Positions 8,985 through 18,500 of a DNA stretch of 64,000 bases are shown here, one piece after another (the first letter of the stretch is position 1; each line of letters starts with the position of its first letter). The notes beneath the pieces were generated by a model that had not been told where the DNA came from, searched no databases, and saw nothing but the letters and a program-made list of their open reading frames with translations. Location of the stretch: positions 372,001 to 436,000 of the forward strand of contig NZ_BEWC01000010.1 in assembly GCF_003112575.1 (NCBI RefSeq), read 5' to 3'. A program made the translations under genes and the position numbers. Origin of the DNA: Streptomyces ardesiacus (lineage in GTDB: Bacteria; Actinomycetota; Actinomycetes; Streptomycetales; Streptomycetaceae).

Positions 8985-10367
8985 GTGGCCTACTTCGATG
9001 CTGCTTCCGCTGCTCCTCTTCATCCCGTCGCCCGGCAGGCGCTGTTGGCGTCCCTCGACGAGGGGTGGGCCGACCCCGCCCGGCTGTATCGCGAAGGGCG
9101 GCGGGCGCGGCTGCTGCTGGACGCCGCCCGCGAGGCGGCTGCCGAGGCCGTGGGGTGCCGGGCGGACGAGCTGGTGTTCACCCCTTCGGGGACGCGGGCG
9201 GTGCATGCGGGGGTGGCGGGGGCGCTGGCCGGACGACGGCGCGTCGGACGCCACCTGATCGTGTCAGCGGTCGAACACTCCTCCGTCCTGCACGCGGCCG
9301 AGGTGCACGAGACGGGCGGCGGGGCTCTCACCCAGGTCCCCGTGGCCCGGACGGGCGCGGTGGACCCGGCGGCGTACGCGGCGGCCCTGCGCGAGGACAC
9401 GGCACTGGCGTGTCTCCAGTCGGCCAACCACGAGGTGGGCACCGAACAGCCGGTGGCGGAGGTGGCGGCTCTCTGCCGGGCGGCGGGGGTGCCGCTGCTG
9501 GTGGACGCGGCGCAGTCACTGGGCTGGGGGCGGGTCGAGGGCGACTGGTCGCTGCTCGCGGGCAGTGCCCACAAGTGGGGCGGGCCCTCGGGCGTGGGGC
9601 TGCTCGTCGTGCGCAAGGGGGTGCGGTTCGCGCCGCAAGGGCCCGGGGACGAGCGGGAGTCGGGGCGGGCGCCCGGGTTCGAGAACCTGCCCGCGATCGT
9701 GGCCGCGGCGGCGTCGCTGCGGGCGGTGCGGGCCGAGGCCGCGGCGGAGGCGGCCAGGCTGCGGGAGCTGACGGAGCGGATCCGGGCCCGGGTGCCGGCC
9801 CTGGTGCCGGACGTGGAGGTGGTCGGTGATCCGGCGCGGCGGCTGCCCGGGATCGTCACCTTCTCGTGTCTCTATGTCGACGGGGAGACTCTGCTGCACG
9901 AACTGGACCGTGCCGGTTTCTCCGTGTCGTCCGGATCGTCCTGCACGAGCAGCACCCTGACGCCGAGCCACGTCCTGAAGGCGATGGGGGTCCTCACCGA
10001 GGGCAACGTCCGGGTGTCGCTGCCGCCGGGGACCCCGGCCGAGGCCGTCGAACGGTTCCTCGAGGTGCTGCCGGGCACGGTGGCCGCGGTGCGCGAGAGG
10101 CTCGGGGCGCCGGTCGCGACGGGGACCGTCCGCGCGGCCGGCCCCGACCTCGTCGTGGACGCGCTGGGCCGGCGCTGCCCCATTCCGGTGATCGAACTGG
10201 CCAAGGTCATCGACGACGTCCCCGTCGGCGGCACCGTGCGCGTCCTCTCGGACGACGAGGCGGCCCGCCTCGACATCCCGGCGTGGTGCGAGATGCGGGG
10301 GCAGGAGTACGTGGGCGAGGAGCCGGCGGAGAGGGGAACGGCCTACCTGGTCCGCCGGACCGGCTGA
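8985..10367 (+). CDS. Cysteine desulfurase fused to a TusA-like sulfur carrier domain
   Basis: 460-residue fusion. Residues 1 to about 370 form a class V aminotransferase of the NifS/IscS type: VEHSSVLHAAEVHETGG, the PLP region LLVDAAQSLG, the lysine motif GSAHKWGGPSGVG, and the active-site cysteine loop SSGSSCTSSTL. Residues about 385-460 form a TusA-like domain with the sulfur-carrying RRCPIPVIELAK motif. The protein could therefore pass persulfide from the desulfurase cysteine to a carrier cysteine in the same chain, supplying Fe-S assembly or thiolation. The GTG start at 8985 (VAYFDAASAAPL) fits the family N-terminus. Confidence 0.9.
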   Translation: MAYFDAASAAPLHPVARQALLASLDEGWADPARLYREGRRARLLLDAAREAAAEAVGCRADELVFTPSGTRAVHAGVAGALAGRRRVGRHLIVSAVEHSSVLHAAEVHETGGGALTQVPVARTGAVDPAAYAAALREDTALACLQSANHEVGTEQPVAEVAALCRAAGVPLLVDAAQSLGWGRVEGDWSLLAGSAHKWGGPSGVGLLVVRKGVRFAPQGPGDERESGRAPGFENLPAIVAAAASLRAVRAEAAAEAARLRELTERIRARVPALVPDVEVVGDPARRLPGIVTFSCLYVDGETLLHELDRAGFSVSSGSSCTSSTLTPSHVLKAMGVLTEGNVRVSLPPGTPAEAVERFLEVLPGTVAAVRERLGAPVATGTVRAAGPDLVVDALGRRCPIPVIELAKVIDDVPVGGTVRVLSDDEAARLDIPAWCEMRGQEYVGEEPAERGTAYLVRRTG

Positions 10368-10440
10368 CGCCGGGCAGGGGTGCGGGGCTGTGCGGGCCTG
10401 CGGCTCGGCCGCGGGCCGACCGGCCCCGCAGCCGCCCCCG

Positions 10441-10488
10441 CACCGGCACCGGCACCCGCACCCGCACCCGCACCCGCACCCGCACCCG
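10441..10488. repeat. Hexanucleotide tandem repeat, eight CACCSG units
   Basis: Two CACCGG units followed by six CACCCG units lie without interruption in the gap between two convergent genes. Such a perfect short array is prone to slippage. It does not lie in a supported reading frame. Confidence 0.9.
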
Positions 10489-10527
10489 GCGACGCTCCTC
10501 GCGAGGCGCCGGAACAGTCTCCCCGCT

Positions 10528-11502
10528 TCAGCCCAGGTGCTCCTGGACCTCCTCCGCGGCCTCTTCCCCGTACGCCTTCGTGAACCGCTCCATGAAGTGC
10601 CCGCGCCGCAGCTGGTACTCCTGCGTGCCCACCGTCTCGATGACGAGCGTCGCCAGCATGCAGCCGACCTGCGCCGCCCGCTCCAGCGGCACGCCCCAGG
10701 CCAGCCCGGACAGGAAGCCCGCGCGGAAGGCGTCGCCGACGCCCGTGGGGTCGGCCTTGCGCTCCTCGTCGGGGACGCCGACCTCGATGGTCTCCTCGCC
10801 GGCCCGCTCGATGCGCACGCCCCGCGCGCCGAGGGTGGTGACGCGGTGGCCGACGCGGCCGAGGATCTCCTCGTCCGTCCAGCCGGTCTTGGTCTCGATG
10901 AGCCCCTTCTCGTACTCGTTGGAGAAGAGGTAGGTCGCCCCGTCCAGCAGTATCCGGATCTCGTCGCCGTTCATCCGGGCGATCTGCTGGGAGAAGTCGG
11001 CGGCGAAGGGGATGGACCGGGTCCGGCACTCCTCGGTGTGCCGGAGCATCGCCTCCGGGTCGTCGGCGCCGATGGAGACCAGGTCGAGGCCGCCCACGCG
11101 GTCGGCGACGGTCTTCAGCTCGATGAGGCGGGCCTCGCTCATCGCTCCCGTGTAGAAGGAGCCGATCTGGTTGTGGTCGGCGTCGGTGGTGCAGACGAAG
11201 CGGGCGGTGTGCAGGGTCTCGGAGATGCGGACCGAGTCGGTGTCGACGCCGTGCCGGTCCAGCCAGGCCCGGTACTCGTCGAAGTCCGCGCCGGCCGCGC
11301 CGACGAGGATCGGCCGGGTGCCGAGCTGACCCATGCCGAAGGCGATGTTCGCGGCGACCCCGCCCCGGCGCACGTCGAGCTGGTCGACCAGGAAGGAGAG
11401 CGAGACCGTGTGCAGTTGGTCCGCGACGAGCTGGTCGGAGAAGCGGCCGGGGAAGGTCATGAGGTGGTCGGTGGCGATGGAGCCGGTGACTGCGATGCGC
11501 AC
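10528..11502 (-). CDS. PfkB-family carbohydrate/nucleoside kinase
   Basis: A 324-residue ribokinase-superfamily kinase that phosphorylates a sugar or nucleoside using ATP. The N-terminus VRIAVTGSIATDHLMTFPGRF and the glycine pair in VRRGGVAANIAFGMGQLG are the substrate-side PfkB signature. The second signature with the catalytic aspartate is KADPTGVGDAFRAGFLSG near residue 255. The substrate cannot be fixed from sequence; actinobacterial homologues are often called adenosine kinase. GTG at 11502 is chosen because the ATG of the longer frame has no ribosome binding site and would remove the divergent promoter region. Confidence 0.9.
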   Translation of the reverse strand: MRIAVTGSIATDHLMTFPGRFSDQLVADQLHTVSLSFLVDQLDVRRGGVAANIAFGMGQLGTRPILVGAAGADFDEYRAWLDRHGVDTDSVRISETLHTARFVCTTDADHNQIGSFYTGAMSEARLIELKTVADRVGGLDLVSIGADDPEAMLRHTEECRTRSIPFAADFSQQIARMNGDEIRILLDGATYLFSNEYEKGLIETKTGWTDEEILGRVGHRVTTLGARGVRIERAGEETIEVGVPDEERKADPTGVGDAFRAGFLSGLAWGVPLERAAQVGCMLATLVIETVGTQEYQLRRGHFMERFTKAYGEEAAEEVQEHLG

Positions 11503-11540
11503 GGCGTGGACTCTCTCCTGAGGGGAGGCGGGTTGACGGT

Positions 11541-11593
11541 TCACGCTACCCGGCGTGACCGCCAGGCTGAAGCAGGTGAAACTACCCGGTAGT
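11541..11593. promoter_or_regulatory. Two dyads sharing CTACCCGG upstream of the PfkB kinase
   Basis: Dyad 1 is TCACGC/GCGTGA (11541-11546, 11553-11558) and dyad 2 is ACTACC/GGTAGT (11581-11586, 11588-11593). The octamer CTACCCGG occurs in each (11546-11553 and 11582-11589), 36 bp apart. The pair sits in the divergent gap between the kinase and a small gene and could bind one regulator on both sites. Confidence 0.4.
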
Positions 11594-11634
11594 ACGACTT
11601 TCTTCGCACGACGGGACGTGCCTACGGTTCTGTT

Positions 11635-11844
11635 ATGACGAACCTGAGGACCGCCGACCCCGCCCCGGCCGACCTGGACGGCGACCTGGAGTCGCTGCGC
11701 GGCGACTGCGCCCGGATGACCCGGCGTTGGTCGGCCCCCGCCGACGCCGCCGCCCGGCCGGTGCCGCTCACCCTCATCCACGGCGTCCGGGTGCCGCCGG
11801 CGTCGGCCCGGCTGCTGGAGGCGATGTCGGACTACGGCGACTGA
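11635..11844 (+). CDS. Small conserved-looking hypothetical protein
   Basis: 69-residue soluble protein starting MTNLRTADPAPADL. It has an acidic N-terminal half, the arginine-containing stretch DCARMTRRWSAP, and a C-terminal half LTLIHGVRVPPASARLLEAM that looks folded. No known domain is recognised. The codon bias matches its neighbours. It is divergent from the PfkB kinase and 140 bp before the membrane-anchored protein gene on the same strand. Coding status is likely but unproven. Confidence 0.6.
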   Translation: MTNLRTADPAPADLDGDLESLRGDCARMTRRWSAPADAAARPVPLTLIHGVRVPPASARLLEAMSDYGD

Positions 11845-11984
11845 GCGCCTCGCCGCAGGGCCACTCGGAAGCCGTTCGGGGCGGTTCCCGGGGCCGTTCG
11901 GGCGACTGGCGCCGTCACCGGGAACCGGATCCCGGCCCACCGCGTCCCACCGCTGTCCCCAGGAACAGTCGAAGGAGCGATGCG

Positions 11985-13523
11985 GTGAACACCCAGCGAC
12001 CCGACAACGACGACGTCGACGCCGCCGACGAGGCCGGCACCGGGCGTCCCGCGCGGCGGCGGCCCCGGGCGGTCGCGGTCGCGTCGGTGGCCGCCGCCGT
12101 GCTGGTCATGGGGGGCGGCGGCGCCTACCTGGCCACGTCCGCCGCCGGGGACGACACGGACGGCGGTACGGCATCCGGCGCATCCGGCCCCTCCGGCGAC
12201 GGCACTCCCCCGCCCCTCACCCTCGACGACCACGCCGGGACGTCCGGCGAGGGCGGCCCGCCCGGCATCGCGCCCGGCGAGCCCGACCCGTACGGCGTCA
12301 CCTACCGCGCCGACGGGCCGCTCCCCGAGGGTCCCGGCTCGGCGCCCGTGTACCGGGCCGAGGGCGGCGTCACCGAGGCCGAGGTGGCGCGGCTGGCCCG
12401 GGCGCTGGGGCTGGAGGGCGCACCCCGGGTCCAGGGCGGGGCGTGGAGGGTCGGCAACGCGAAGGACGGTTCCGGGCCACTGCTCACGGTGGACCGGCAG
12501 GCGCCGGGCACGTGGACCTTCCACCGCTACGCGCCCCGCACGGACGACTGCGGGAAGGGCGCCGAGTGCAAGGCGCCGTCGGCCGACGGGACACCGGTGG
12601 GCGAGGCGGCCGCGAAGAAGGCGGCGGCGCCGGTGCTGAAGGCGCTGGGCCAGGACGACGCCAAGCTGGACGCGAGCCAGGTCATGGGCGCCCGCCGGGC
12701 CGTGAACGCGGCACCGGAGGTGGGCGGGCTGCCCACGTACGGCTGGACGACAGGGATCGTGGTCGACGCGTGGGGCGAGGTGGTCGGCGGCAGCGGCCGG
12801 GTGAAGGCGCCGGTCAAGGGAGACACGTATCCGGTCCTGGGCGCCGAGGAGACGCTGGCGCGGCTGAACGCGCCGGGGGCGGGAGCCGGGACCGGGCGCG
12901 CCGGGGGCATCGGCGGCTGTGCCCGCCCCGTACCGCATCAGGACGGGGCGGACATGCCCTGCGCGCTGCCGACCGGTGCGCCGGACTCACCCGGGACCCG
13001 AGGGAAGCGGACCGCCACGGTGGAGGACGCCGTGTTCGGGCTGGCCGCGCATCCGGTGCGGGGACGGCAGACGCTGGTGCCGTCCTGGCTGTTCGAGGTG
13101 CGGACGCCGGGCACGGACGACGCGGTGACGGTCACGTACCCGGCGGTCGACCCCGCGTTCCTGACGACGGCCCCGCCCGCCTCCCCCGCTCCCTCCGGCG
13201 AGCCGGACGCGAAGCCCGGGAAGCCGCGGGACGTGCGGGTGAGCGGCTACACGGCCGAGGGCGACGAGCTGACCGTGCACTTCACGGGCGGGGTGTGCTC
13301 CGACTACGACGCGAAGGCACGGGAGAGCGGCGGGAAGGTGACCGTCGAGGTGACCGAGACCCCGCATCCGGACAAGGTGTGCATCCTCATCGCCAAGGAG
13401 TACGAGCGGACGGTGCGGCTCGACAAGCCGCTGGGGGACCGGACGGTCGTGGATTCCCACGGCGAGAGCGTCCCGCTGCACAAGCCGGGCGCACGGCTGC
13501 CGGCTCCGTCCGGGGCCCGGTGA
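11985..13523 (+). CDS. Membrane-anchored secreted hypothetical protein
   Basis: A 512-residue protein with a short basic cytosolic N-terminus (RPARRRPRAVAVAS), one membrane segment at about residues 33-52, and a large extracytoplasmic part with a Gly/Ser/Asp-rich linker after the anchor. Cysteines that could form disulfides occur in pairs (DDCGKGAECKAP; CARPV and CALPTG; CSDYDAK and VCILIAKEY). No catalytic motif is recognised. The start is GTG 11985, preceded by GAAGGAG. It probably acts on the outer face of the membrane, function unknown. A terminator hairpin follows. Confidence 0.8.
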   Translation: MNTQRPDNDDVDAADEAGTGRPARRRPRAVAVASVAAAVLVMGGGGAYLATSAAGDDTDGGTASGASGPSGDGTPPPLTLDDHAGTSGEGGPPGIAPGEPDPYGVTYRADGPLPEGPGSAPVYRAEGGVTEAEVARLARALGLEGAPRVQGGAWRVGNAKDGSGPLLTVDRQAPGTWTFHRYAPRTDDCGKGAECKAPSADGTPVGEAAAKKAAAPVLKALGQDDAKLDASQVMGARRAVNAAPEVGGLPTYGWTTGIVVDAWGEVVGGSGRVKAPVKGDTYPVLGAEETLARLNAPGAGAGTGRAGGIGGCARPVPHQDGADMPCALPTGAPDSPGTRGKRTATVEDAVFGLAAHPVRGRQTLVPSWLFEVRTPGTDDAVTVTYPAVDPAFLTTAPPASPAPSGEPDAKPGKPRDVRVSGYTAEGDELTVHFTGGVCSDYDAKARESGGKVTVEVTETPHPDKVCILIAKEYERTVRLDKPLGDRTVVDSHGESVPLHKPGARLPAPSGAR

Positions 13524-13550
13524 CGCCGGCGACGGGCCCAGAAGCGGCGG

Positions 13551-13591
13551 AAGGGCGGTGGCCCGGGGTTCGTCCCCGGGCCACCGCCCTT
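13551..13591. terminator. Bidirectional terminator, 18-bp perfect stem
   Basis: AAGGGCGGTGGCCCGGGG (13551-13568) pairs perfectly with 13574-13591 around a 5-base loop. It lies between two convergent genes. Confidence 0.85.
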
Positions 13592-13623
13592 CTCGCGCTC
13601 GGCGCCGCGCGGCGCGCTGCTCC

Positions 13624-13980
13624 TCAGCTGAAGGAGTCGCCGCAGGCGCAGGAACCCGTCGCGTTCGGGTTGTCGATCGTGAAGCCCTGCTTCTCGATCG
13701 TGTCCACGAAGTCGATGGTGGCGCCGCCGAGGTAGGGGGCGCTCATGCGGTCGGTGGTGACCTTGACGCCGCCGAAGTCCTTCACCACGTCACCGTCGAG
13801 CGAGCGCTCGTCGAAGAAGAGCTGGTAACGCAGGCCGGAGCAGCCGCCGGGCTGGACGGCGACGCGCAGGGCCAGGTCGTCGCGGCCTTCCTGGTCGAGC
13901 AGGGCCTTGACCTTGGCCGCGGCGGCGTCGGTCAGGATGATGCCGTCGGTGACGGTGGTGGTCTCGTCCGATACGGACAT
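13624..13980 (-). CDS. erpA: A-type iron-sulfur cluster carrier/insertion protein
   Basis: 118-residue HesB/IscA/ErpA family protein that delivers Fe-S clusters to target enzymes. The three conserved cysteines are visible: one in QPGGCSGLRYQLFF and two in the C-terminal CACGDSFS. It is divergent from nadA, whose product needs a 4Fe-4S cluster, so ErpA may help mature it. The ATG start at 13980 is preceded on the minus strand by GGGAGAG. The symbol reflects the family; IscA-type function cannot be excluded. Confidence 0.93.
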   Translation of the reverse strand: MSVSDETTTVTDGIILTDAAAAKVKALLDQEGRDDLALRVAVQPGGCSGLRYQLFFDERSLDGDVVKDFGGVKVTTDRMSAPYLGGATIDFVDTIEKQGFTIDNPNATGSCACGDSFS

Positions 13981-14175
13981 CTACATCTCTCCCGGGTTGT
14001 ACGGAGACTGCTTGCCGACGGTGTCAACCGACGGAGCCGCGGATTCATTCCGGGCGGGACCGAGTCTTTGCCTCGGTGTCCCCCTCATGCTCGCACACGC
14101 GACCGCCTGCGGTCAGGGGCCGGGGACGGCGGCGGTGGACGACGGCCCCCGGACGGGCGGCCCGGGGCGCCGGGA

Positions 14176-14230
14176 TTCACGTCACACCGACACTATCGGC
14201 ATCGTCAAAGTGACGTGAACCGGCTATGAT
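14176..14230 (+). promoter_or_regulatory. nadA promoter with overlapping dyads
   Basis: A near-consensus -10 TATGAT (14225-14230) lies 17 bases after TCGTCA (14202-14207), a plausible -35. A short palindrome CGTCA-AAG-TGACG (14203-14215) covers the -35. A larger inverted repeat TTCACGTCA (14176-14184) / TGACGTGAA (14211-14219) spans the erpA-nadA gap. This layout suggests a repressor site responsive to NAD or Fe-S status; the regulator is unknown. Confidence 0.55.
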
Positions 14231-14285
14231 ATATAGCGTCAGTTCGACGAAAAGGGTCGACCGAAAAGTAGAAAGGGTGCGTGTC

Positions 14286-15470
14286 GTGACCACCGCCCAG
14301 CCCCAGGAGCTCGACGTTCAGCCGACGCCCCTCGCCCTGCTGCTGCTCGGCCGCGAGGCCGACCCGAGGAGCGAGCGGGGCGTGGAGTGCCCCGGCGACC
14401 TTCCCTCGCCCTCGGACCCGGACCTGGTCGCACGCGCCCGTGCGGCCAAGGAGAAGCTCGGCGACAAGGTCTTCGTCCTCGGTCACCACTACCAGCGCGA
14501 CGAGGTCATCCAGTTCGCCGACGTCACGGGCGACTCCTTCAAGCTGGCCCGGGACGCGGCGGCGCGCCCCGAGGCCGAGTACATCGTCTTCTGCGGTGTG
14601 CACTTCATGGCGGAGTCGGCCGACATCCTGACCTCGGACGACCAGAAGGTGGTCCTGCCCGACCTGGCGGCAGGCTGCTCCATGGCGGACATGGCCACCG
14701 CCGAACAGGTCGCCGAGTGCTGGGACGTGCTGACCGAGGCCGGGATCGCCGAGCAGGTCGTGCCCGTGTCGTACATGAACTCCTCCGCGGACATCAAGGC
14801 GTTCACCGGCAAGCACGGCGGCACCATCTGCACCTCCTCCAACGCCGAGCGCGCCCTGAACTGGGCGTTCGAGCAGGGGGAGAAGGTCCTCTTCCTGCCC
14901 GACCAGCACCTGGGCCGCAACACCGCGGTGCGGGACCTGGGCATGTCGCTGGAGGACTGCGTCGTCTACAACCCGCACCGGCCGAACGGCGGGCTGACCA
15001 CGGAGGAGCTGCGCGCCGCGAAGATGATCCTGTGGCGGGGCCACTGCTCGGTGCACGGCCGCTTCAGCCTCGACTCGGTCAACGACGTGCGCGAGCGCAT
15101 ACCGGGCGTGAACGTCCTGGTGCACCCCGAGTGCAAGCACGAGGTCGTGGCGGCGGCGGACTACGTCGGCTCGACCGAGTACATCATCAAGGCCCTGGAG
15201 GCGGCCCCGGCCGGTTCCAAGTGGGCCATCGGCACCGAACTGAATCTCGTCCGCCGCCTGGCGAACCGTTTCGCCTCCGAGGACAAGGAGATCGTCTTCC
15301 TCGACAAGACGGTCTGCTTCTGCTCGACCATGAACCGCATCGACCTCCCGCACCTGGTCTGGGCCCTGGAGTCGCTGGCCGAGGGCACCCTGGTCAACCG
15401 CATCGAGGTCGACAAGGAGACGGAGGCCTTCGCGAAGCTGGCCCTGGAACGGATGCTGGCGCTGCCGTAG
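14286..15470 (+). CDS. nadA: Quinolinate synthase A
   Basis: NadA condenses iminoaspartate with dihydroxyacetone phosphate to quinolinate in de novo NAD synthesis, using an oxygen-sensitive 4Fe-4S cluster. The 394-residue protein shows VLGHHYQRDEV, FCGVHFMAESADIL, the cluster cysteine region LAAGCSMADMA, and further cysteines in VHPECKHEV and KTVCFCSTMN. It belongs to the longer actinobacterial type with an N-terminal extension of about 55 residues. GTG at 14286 follows AGAAAGGG and is preferred to starts further upstream. nadB and nadC are not adjacent in this window. Confidence 0.96.
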   Translation: MTTAQPQELDVQPTPLALLLLGREADPRSERGVECPGDLPSPSDPDLVARARAAKEKLGDKVFVLGHHYQRDEVIQFADVTGDSFKLARDAAARPEAEYIVFCGVHFMAESADILTSDDQKVVLPDLAAGCSMADMATAEQVAECWDVLTEAGIAEQVVPVSYMNSSADIKAFTGKHGGTICTSSNAERALNWAFEQGEKVLFLPDQHLGRNTAVRDLGMSLEDCVVYNPHRPNGGLTTEELRAAKMILWRGHCSVHGRFSLDSVNDVRERIPGVNVLVHPECKHEVVAAADYVGSTEYIIKALEAAPAGSKWAIGTELNLVRRLANRFASEDKEIVFLDKTVCFCSTMNRIDLPHLVWALESLAEGTLVNRIEVDKETEAFAKLALERMLALP

Positions 15471-15508
15471 GGGCGCCGACGGGGTTCCCCCGACCCGCGG
15501 CGGCTCGC

Positions 15509-15560
15509 ACGGCTGGGGCCCTGCCCGACCACCATCGGTGTCGGGCAGGGCCCCAGCCGT
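15509..15560. terminator. Terminator, 21-bp perfect stem
   Basis: ACGGCTGGGGCCCTGCCCGAC (15509-15529) pairs with 15540-15560. It lies between convergent nadA and the RND transporter gene and can serve both. Confidence 0.85.
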
Positions 15561-15571
15561 TCCCGGGTGCC

Positions 15572-18500
15572 TCAGACCTTCGCCGGCTCCGGCTCGTCCG
15601 ACGCCTTTGCCTGCGGCGCCGCCCCGCCGCCCTTCTTCGCCGCCCGCTTCTTCGCGCGCCGCTCCTTGCGGAGCTCCAGCATCGCGTAGAGGGTCGGGAC
15701 CAGGAGCAGGGTCAGCAGGGTCGACGTGATCAGGCCGCCGATGACGACCACCGCGAGCGGCTGGGCGATGAAGCCGCCCTCGCCGGTGACGCCCAGCGCC
15801 ATCGGGAGGAGGGCGAAGATCGTCGCCAGGGCCGTCATGAGGATGGGACGCAGCCGGTGGCGGCCGCCCTCGACGACGGCTTCGACGACGCCGTAGCCCT
15901 GCTTGCGGTACTGGTTGATCAGGTCGATCAGCACGATGGCGTTGGTGACCACGATGCCGATCAGCATCAGCATGCCGATCATCGCCGGGACGCCCATCGG
16001 GGTGCCCGTGGCGATCAGCAGGCCGATCGCACCGGTCGCCGCGAACGGGATGGACACCAGCAGGATCAGCGGCTGGGCCAGCGACCGGAAGGTGCCGACC
16101 AGCAGCATGAACACGATGGCGATGGCCGCGAGCATGGCCAGGCCCAGGTTGACGAAGGCCTCGTCCTGGTCCGCCGTGACGCCGCCGATCTCGGCCGTGG
16201 CGCCGGCCGGCAGGTCCAGTCCGTTGATCTTCGACTGGAGGTCCGCGCTGACCGCGCCGGTGTTGTCGCCGGTCGGCTTGGCGGTGATGGTCGCCGAGCG
16301 CTGGCCGTCGATGCGGGTCATCGAGACCGGGCCGTCCACCATCTGCACGGTGGCGATGTCGCCCAGCTTCGCCGCGCCCAGGTTCAGGGCCTTCAGCTCG
16401 GCCATCGTGGTGGCGGGCTGCGCCGACTTGATGACGACGTCGCGCTCGGTGTCGTCCAGCGTCGCCTTGGCCGCCGGGGTGCCGCGCACCGCCTGGGCGA
16501 CGGCCGCGCCGAGGGTCTGGTCGGTGAAACCGGCCTCCGCGGCCTTCGCGTTGGCCTTGACCGAGATGCGCGGCACGCTCTGCGCCAGGTCGCTGGTGAC
16601 GTCGGTGACGTCGTCGAGGCCGGCGACCGCCTTGCGGACCTGCTCGGAGGCCTCGCGGAGCACCTGCGCGTCGGCCGCCTTCACGACGACGCTGAGGTCC
16701 TGGCTGCCGAAGCCGTCGCCGCCGGCGACCGTGGTGGTGCCGATGCCGTCGAGCTCGGCCAGCCCGTCCTCGATGTGGTCCTGGACGTCCGTGTACGAGG
16801 CCGAGTCCTCCAGCATGACCTGGTAGGAGGCCTGGTTGGTGTCCGTGCCGCCGCCGAAGGCGGCCATGAAGCCGGACGAGCCGATGGTGACCTGGTAGTC
16901 CTTGACGCCCTTGGTGTCGCCGAGCAGCTTCTCGACCTTCTTGGCCTGCTCGTCGGTCGAAGCGAGGCTGGTGCCGGGCTTCAGCTCCTGCTGGATGCTG
17001 AGGACCTTCTGCTCGCCCTGGTCGAAGAAGTTGGTCTTCAGCAGCGGCGCCATGCCGAAGGTGCCGACCAGCACGACGACCGCGATGGCCACACTGACCA
17101 GGCGGCGGCGGGTGGCGAAGCGCAGGACGGGGACGTAGAAGCGCTGCAGGCGACTCCTGGCCTCCTTCTCCTCGGCGAGACGACGGGCCTCGGCCGCGTC
17201 CTCCGGGGTGCCCTTCGGGGGCCGCAGGAACCAGTACGACAGGACCGGCACGACCGTCAGCGACACCAGCAGGGACGCCAGCAGCGCCGCGGTGACGGTG
17301 AGGCTGAAGGAGCCGAACAGCTCGCCGACCATGCCGCCGACCAGCCCGATCGGCAGGAACACGGCGACCGTGGTGAGCGTGGACGAGGTGACCGCCCCGG
17401 CGACCTCGCGGACGGCGCCCAGGATGGCGTCCTTGCGCTCCTCGCCGTAGCCGAGGTGGCGCTTGATGTTCTCCAGGACCACGATCGAGTCGTCGACGAC
17501 GCGGCCGATCGCGATGGTCAGCGCACCCAGCGTCAGCATGTTGAGCGACAGGTCGCGCGTCCACAGGACGATCAGCGCCAGCACCACCGACAGCGGGATG
17601 GAGACCGCGGTGACCAGGGTGGAGCGGATCGACGCCAGGAAGACCAGGATGACCAGGACGGCGAAGAGCAGCCCGAGCCCGCCCTCCGTGGTCAGGCCGG
17701 AGATGGCCTTGGAGACGGCCGGGCCCTGGTCGCTGACGACCGTGAGGGTCGCGCCGGAGCCGAGCTGCTCGCGCAGGCCGGGCAGCTTGTCCTCGACGGC
17801 GTTCGAGATGGAGACCGCGCTGCCGTCGTGGTCCATGGTCACGACGACCGCGAGGGACGGCTTGCCGTTGGTGCGGGTGAGGGAGTCGGCCTTGGCCTCC
17901 TCCTCCTTGACGGTGGCGACGTCGCCGAGGCGCACCGGCTTGTCGACGCCCTCGCCGGTGACCATGAGGTCCTGGATCTGCTTCACCGAGGTGTAGCCGC
18001 CGCCGACCTGGACGGTGCGGTTGGCGCCCGCCTCGTCGAAGGAACCGGCCGGGACGGTCGCGCCGCCCGCCTGGAGGGACTGGGCCAGCGCCTGCGGGCT
18101 CACCTTGGCCGCGGCCAGCTTCGCCGGGTCGGGCGTGACGGTGACCTGGACGTCGCGCACGCCGTCGACCATGACCTGGGCGACGCCGTCGATGTTCTTC
18201 AGCTCCGAGACGACCGTCTTGTCGAGCTGGTCGGCCAGCGCCTGCTGGTCCTTGTCCGAGGTGACGGCGAGGACGACGGTCGGGATGTCGTCCGTCGAAC
18301 CGGAGATGACCTGCGGGTCCACGCCGTCCGGGAGCTGGGCGCGGGCCCGGTTCACGGCCTGCTGGACGTCGGCGACGAGCTGCTGGGTGTTCGGGCCGTA
18401 GTCGAAGGACGCCATGATGACGGCGTTGCCCTCACTGGCCGTGGAGGTGACGCCCGAGATCCCGTCGACGGCCTCGAGGTTGTCCTCGATCGGCTCGACG

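Noticed and set aside
10441-10488. Possible CRISPR-like array
   Set aside because: The units are 6 bases long and contiguous, without spacers.
14205-17564. An 1119-codon minus-strand frame covering nadA and part of the RND gene
   Set aside because: It runs in the wrong frame of the RND gene and antisense to nadA; both real genes are clear. Low-complexity composition.
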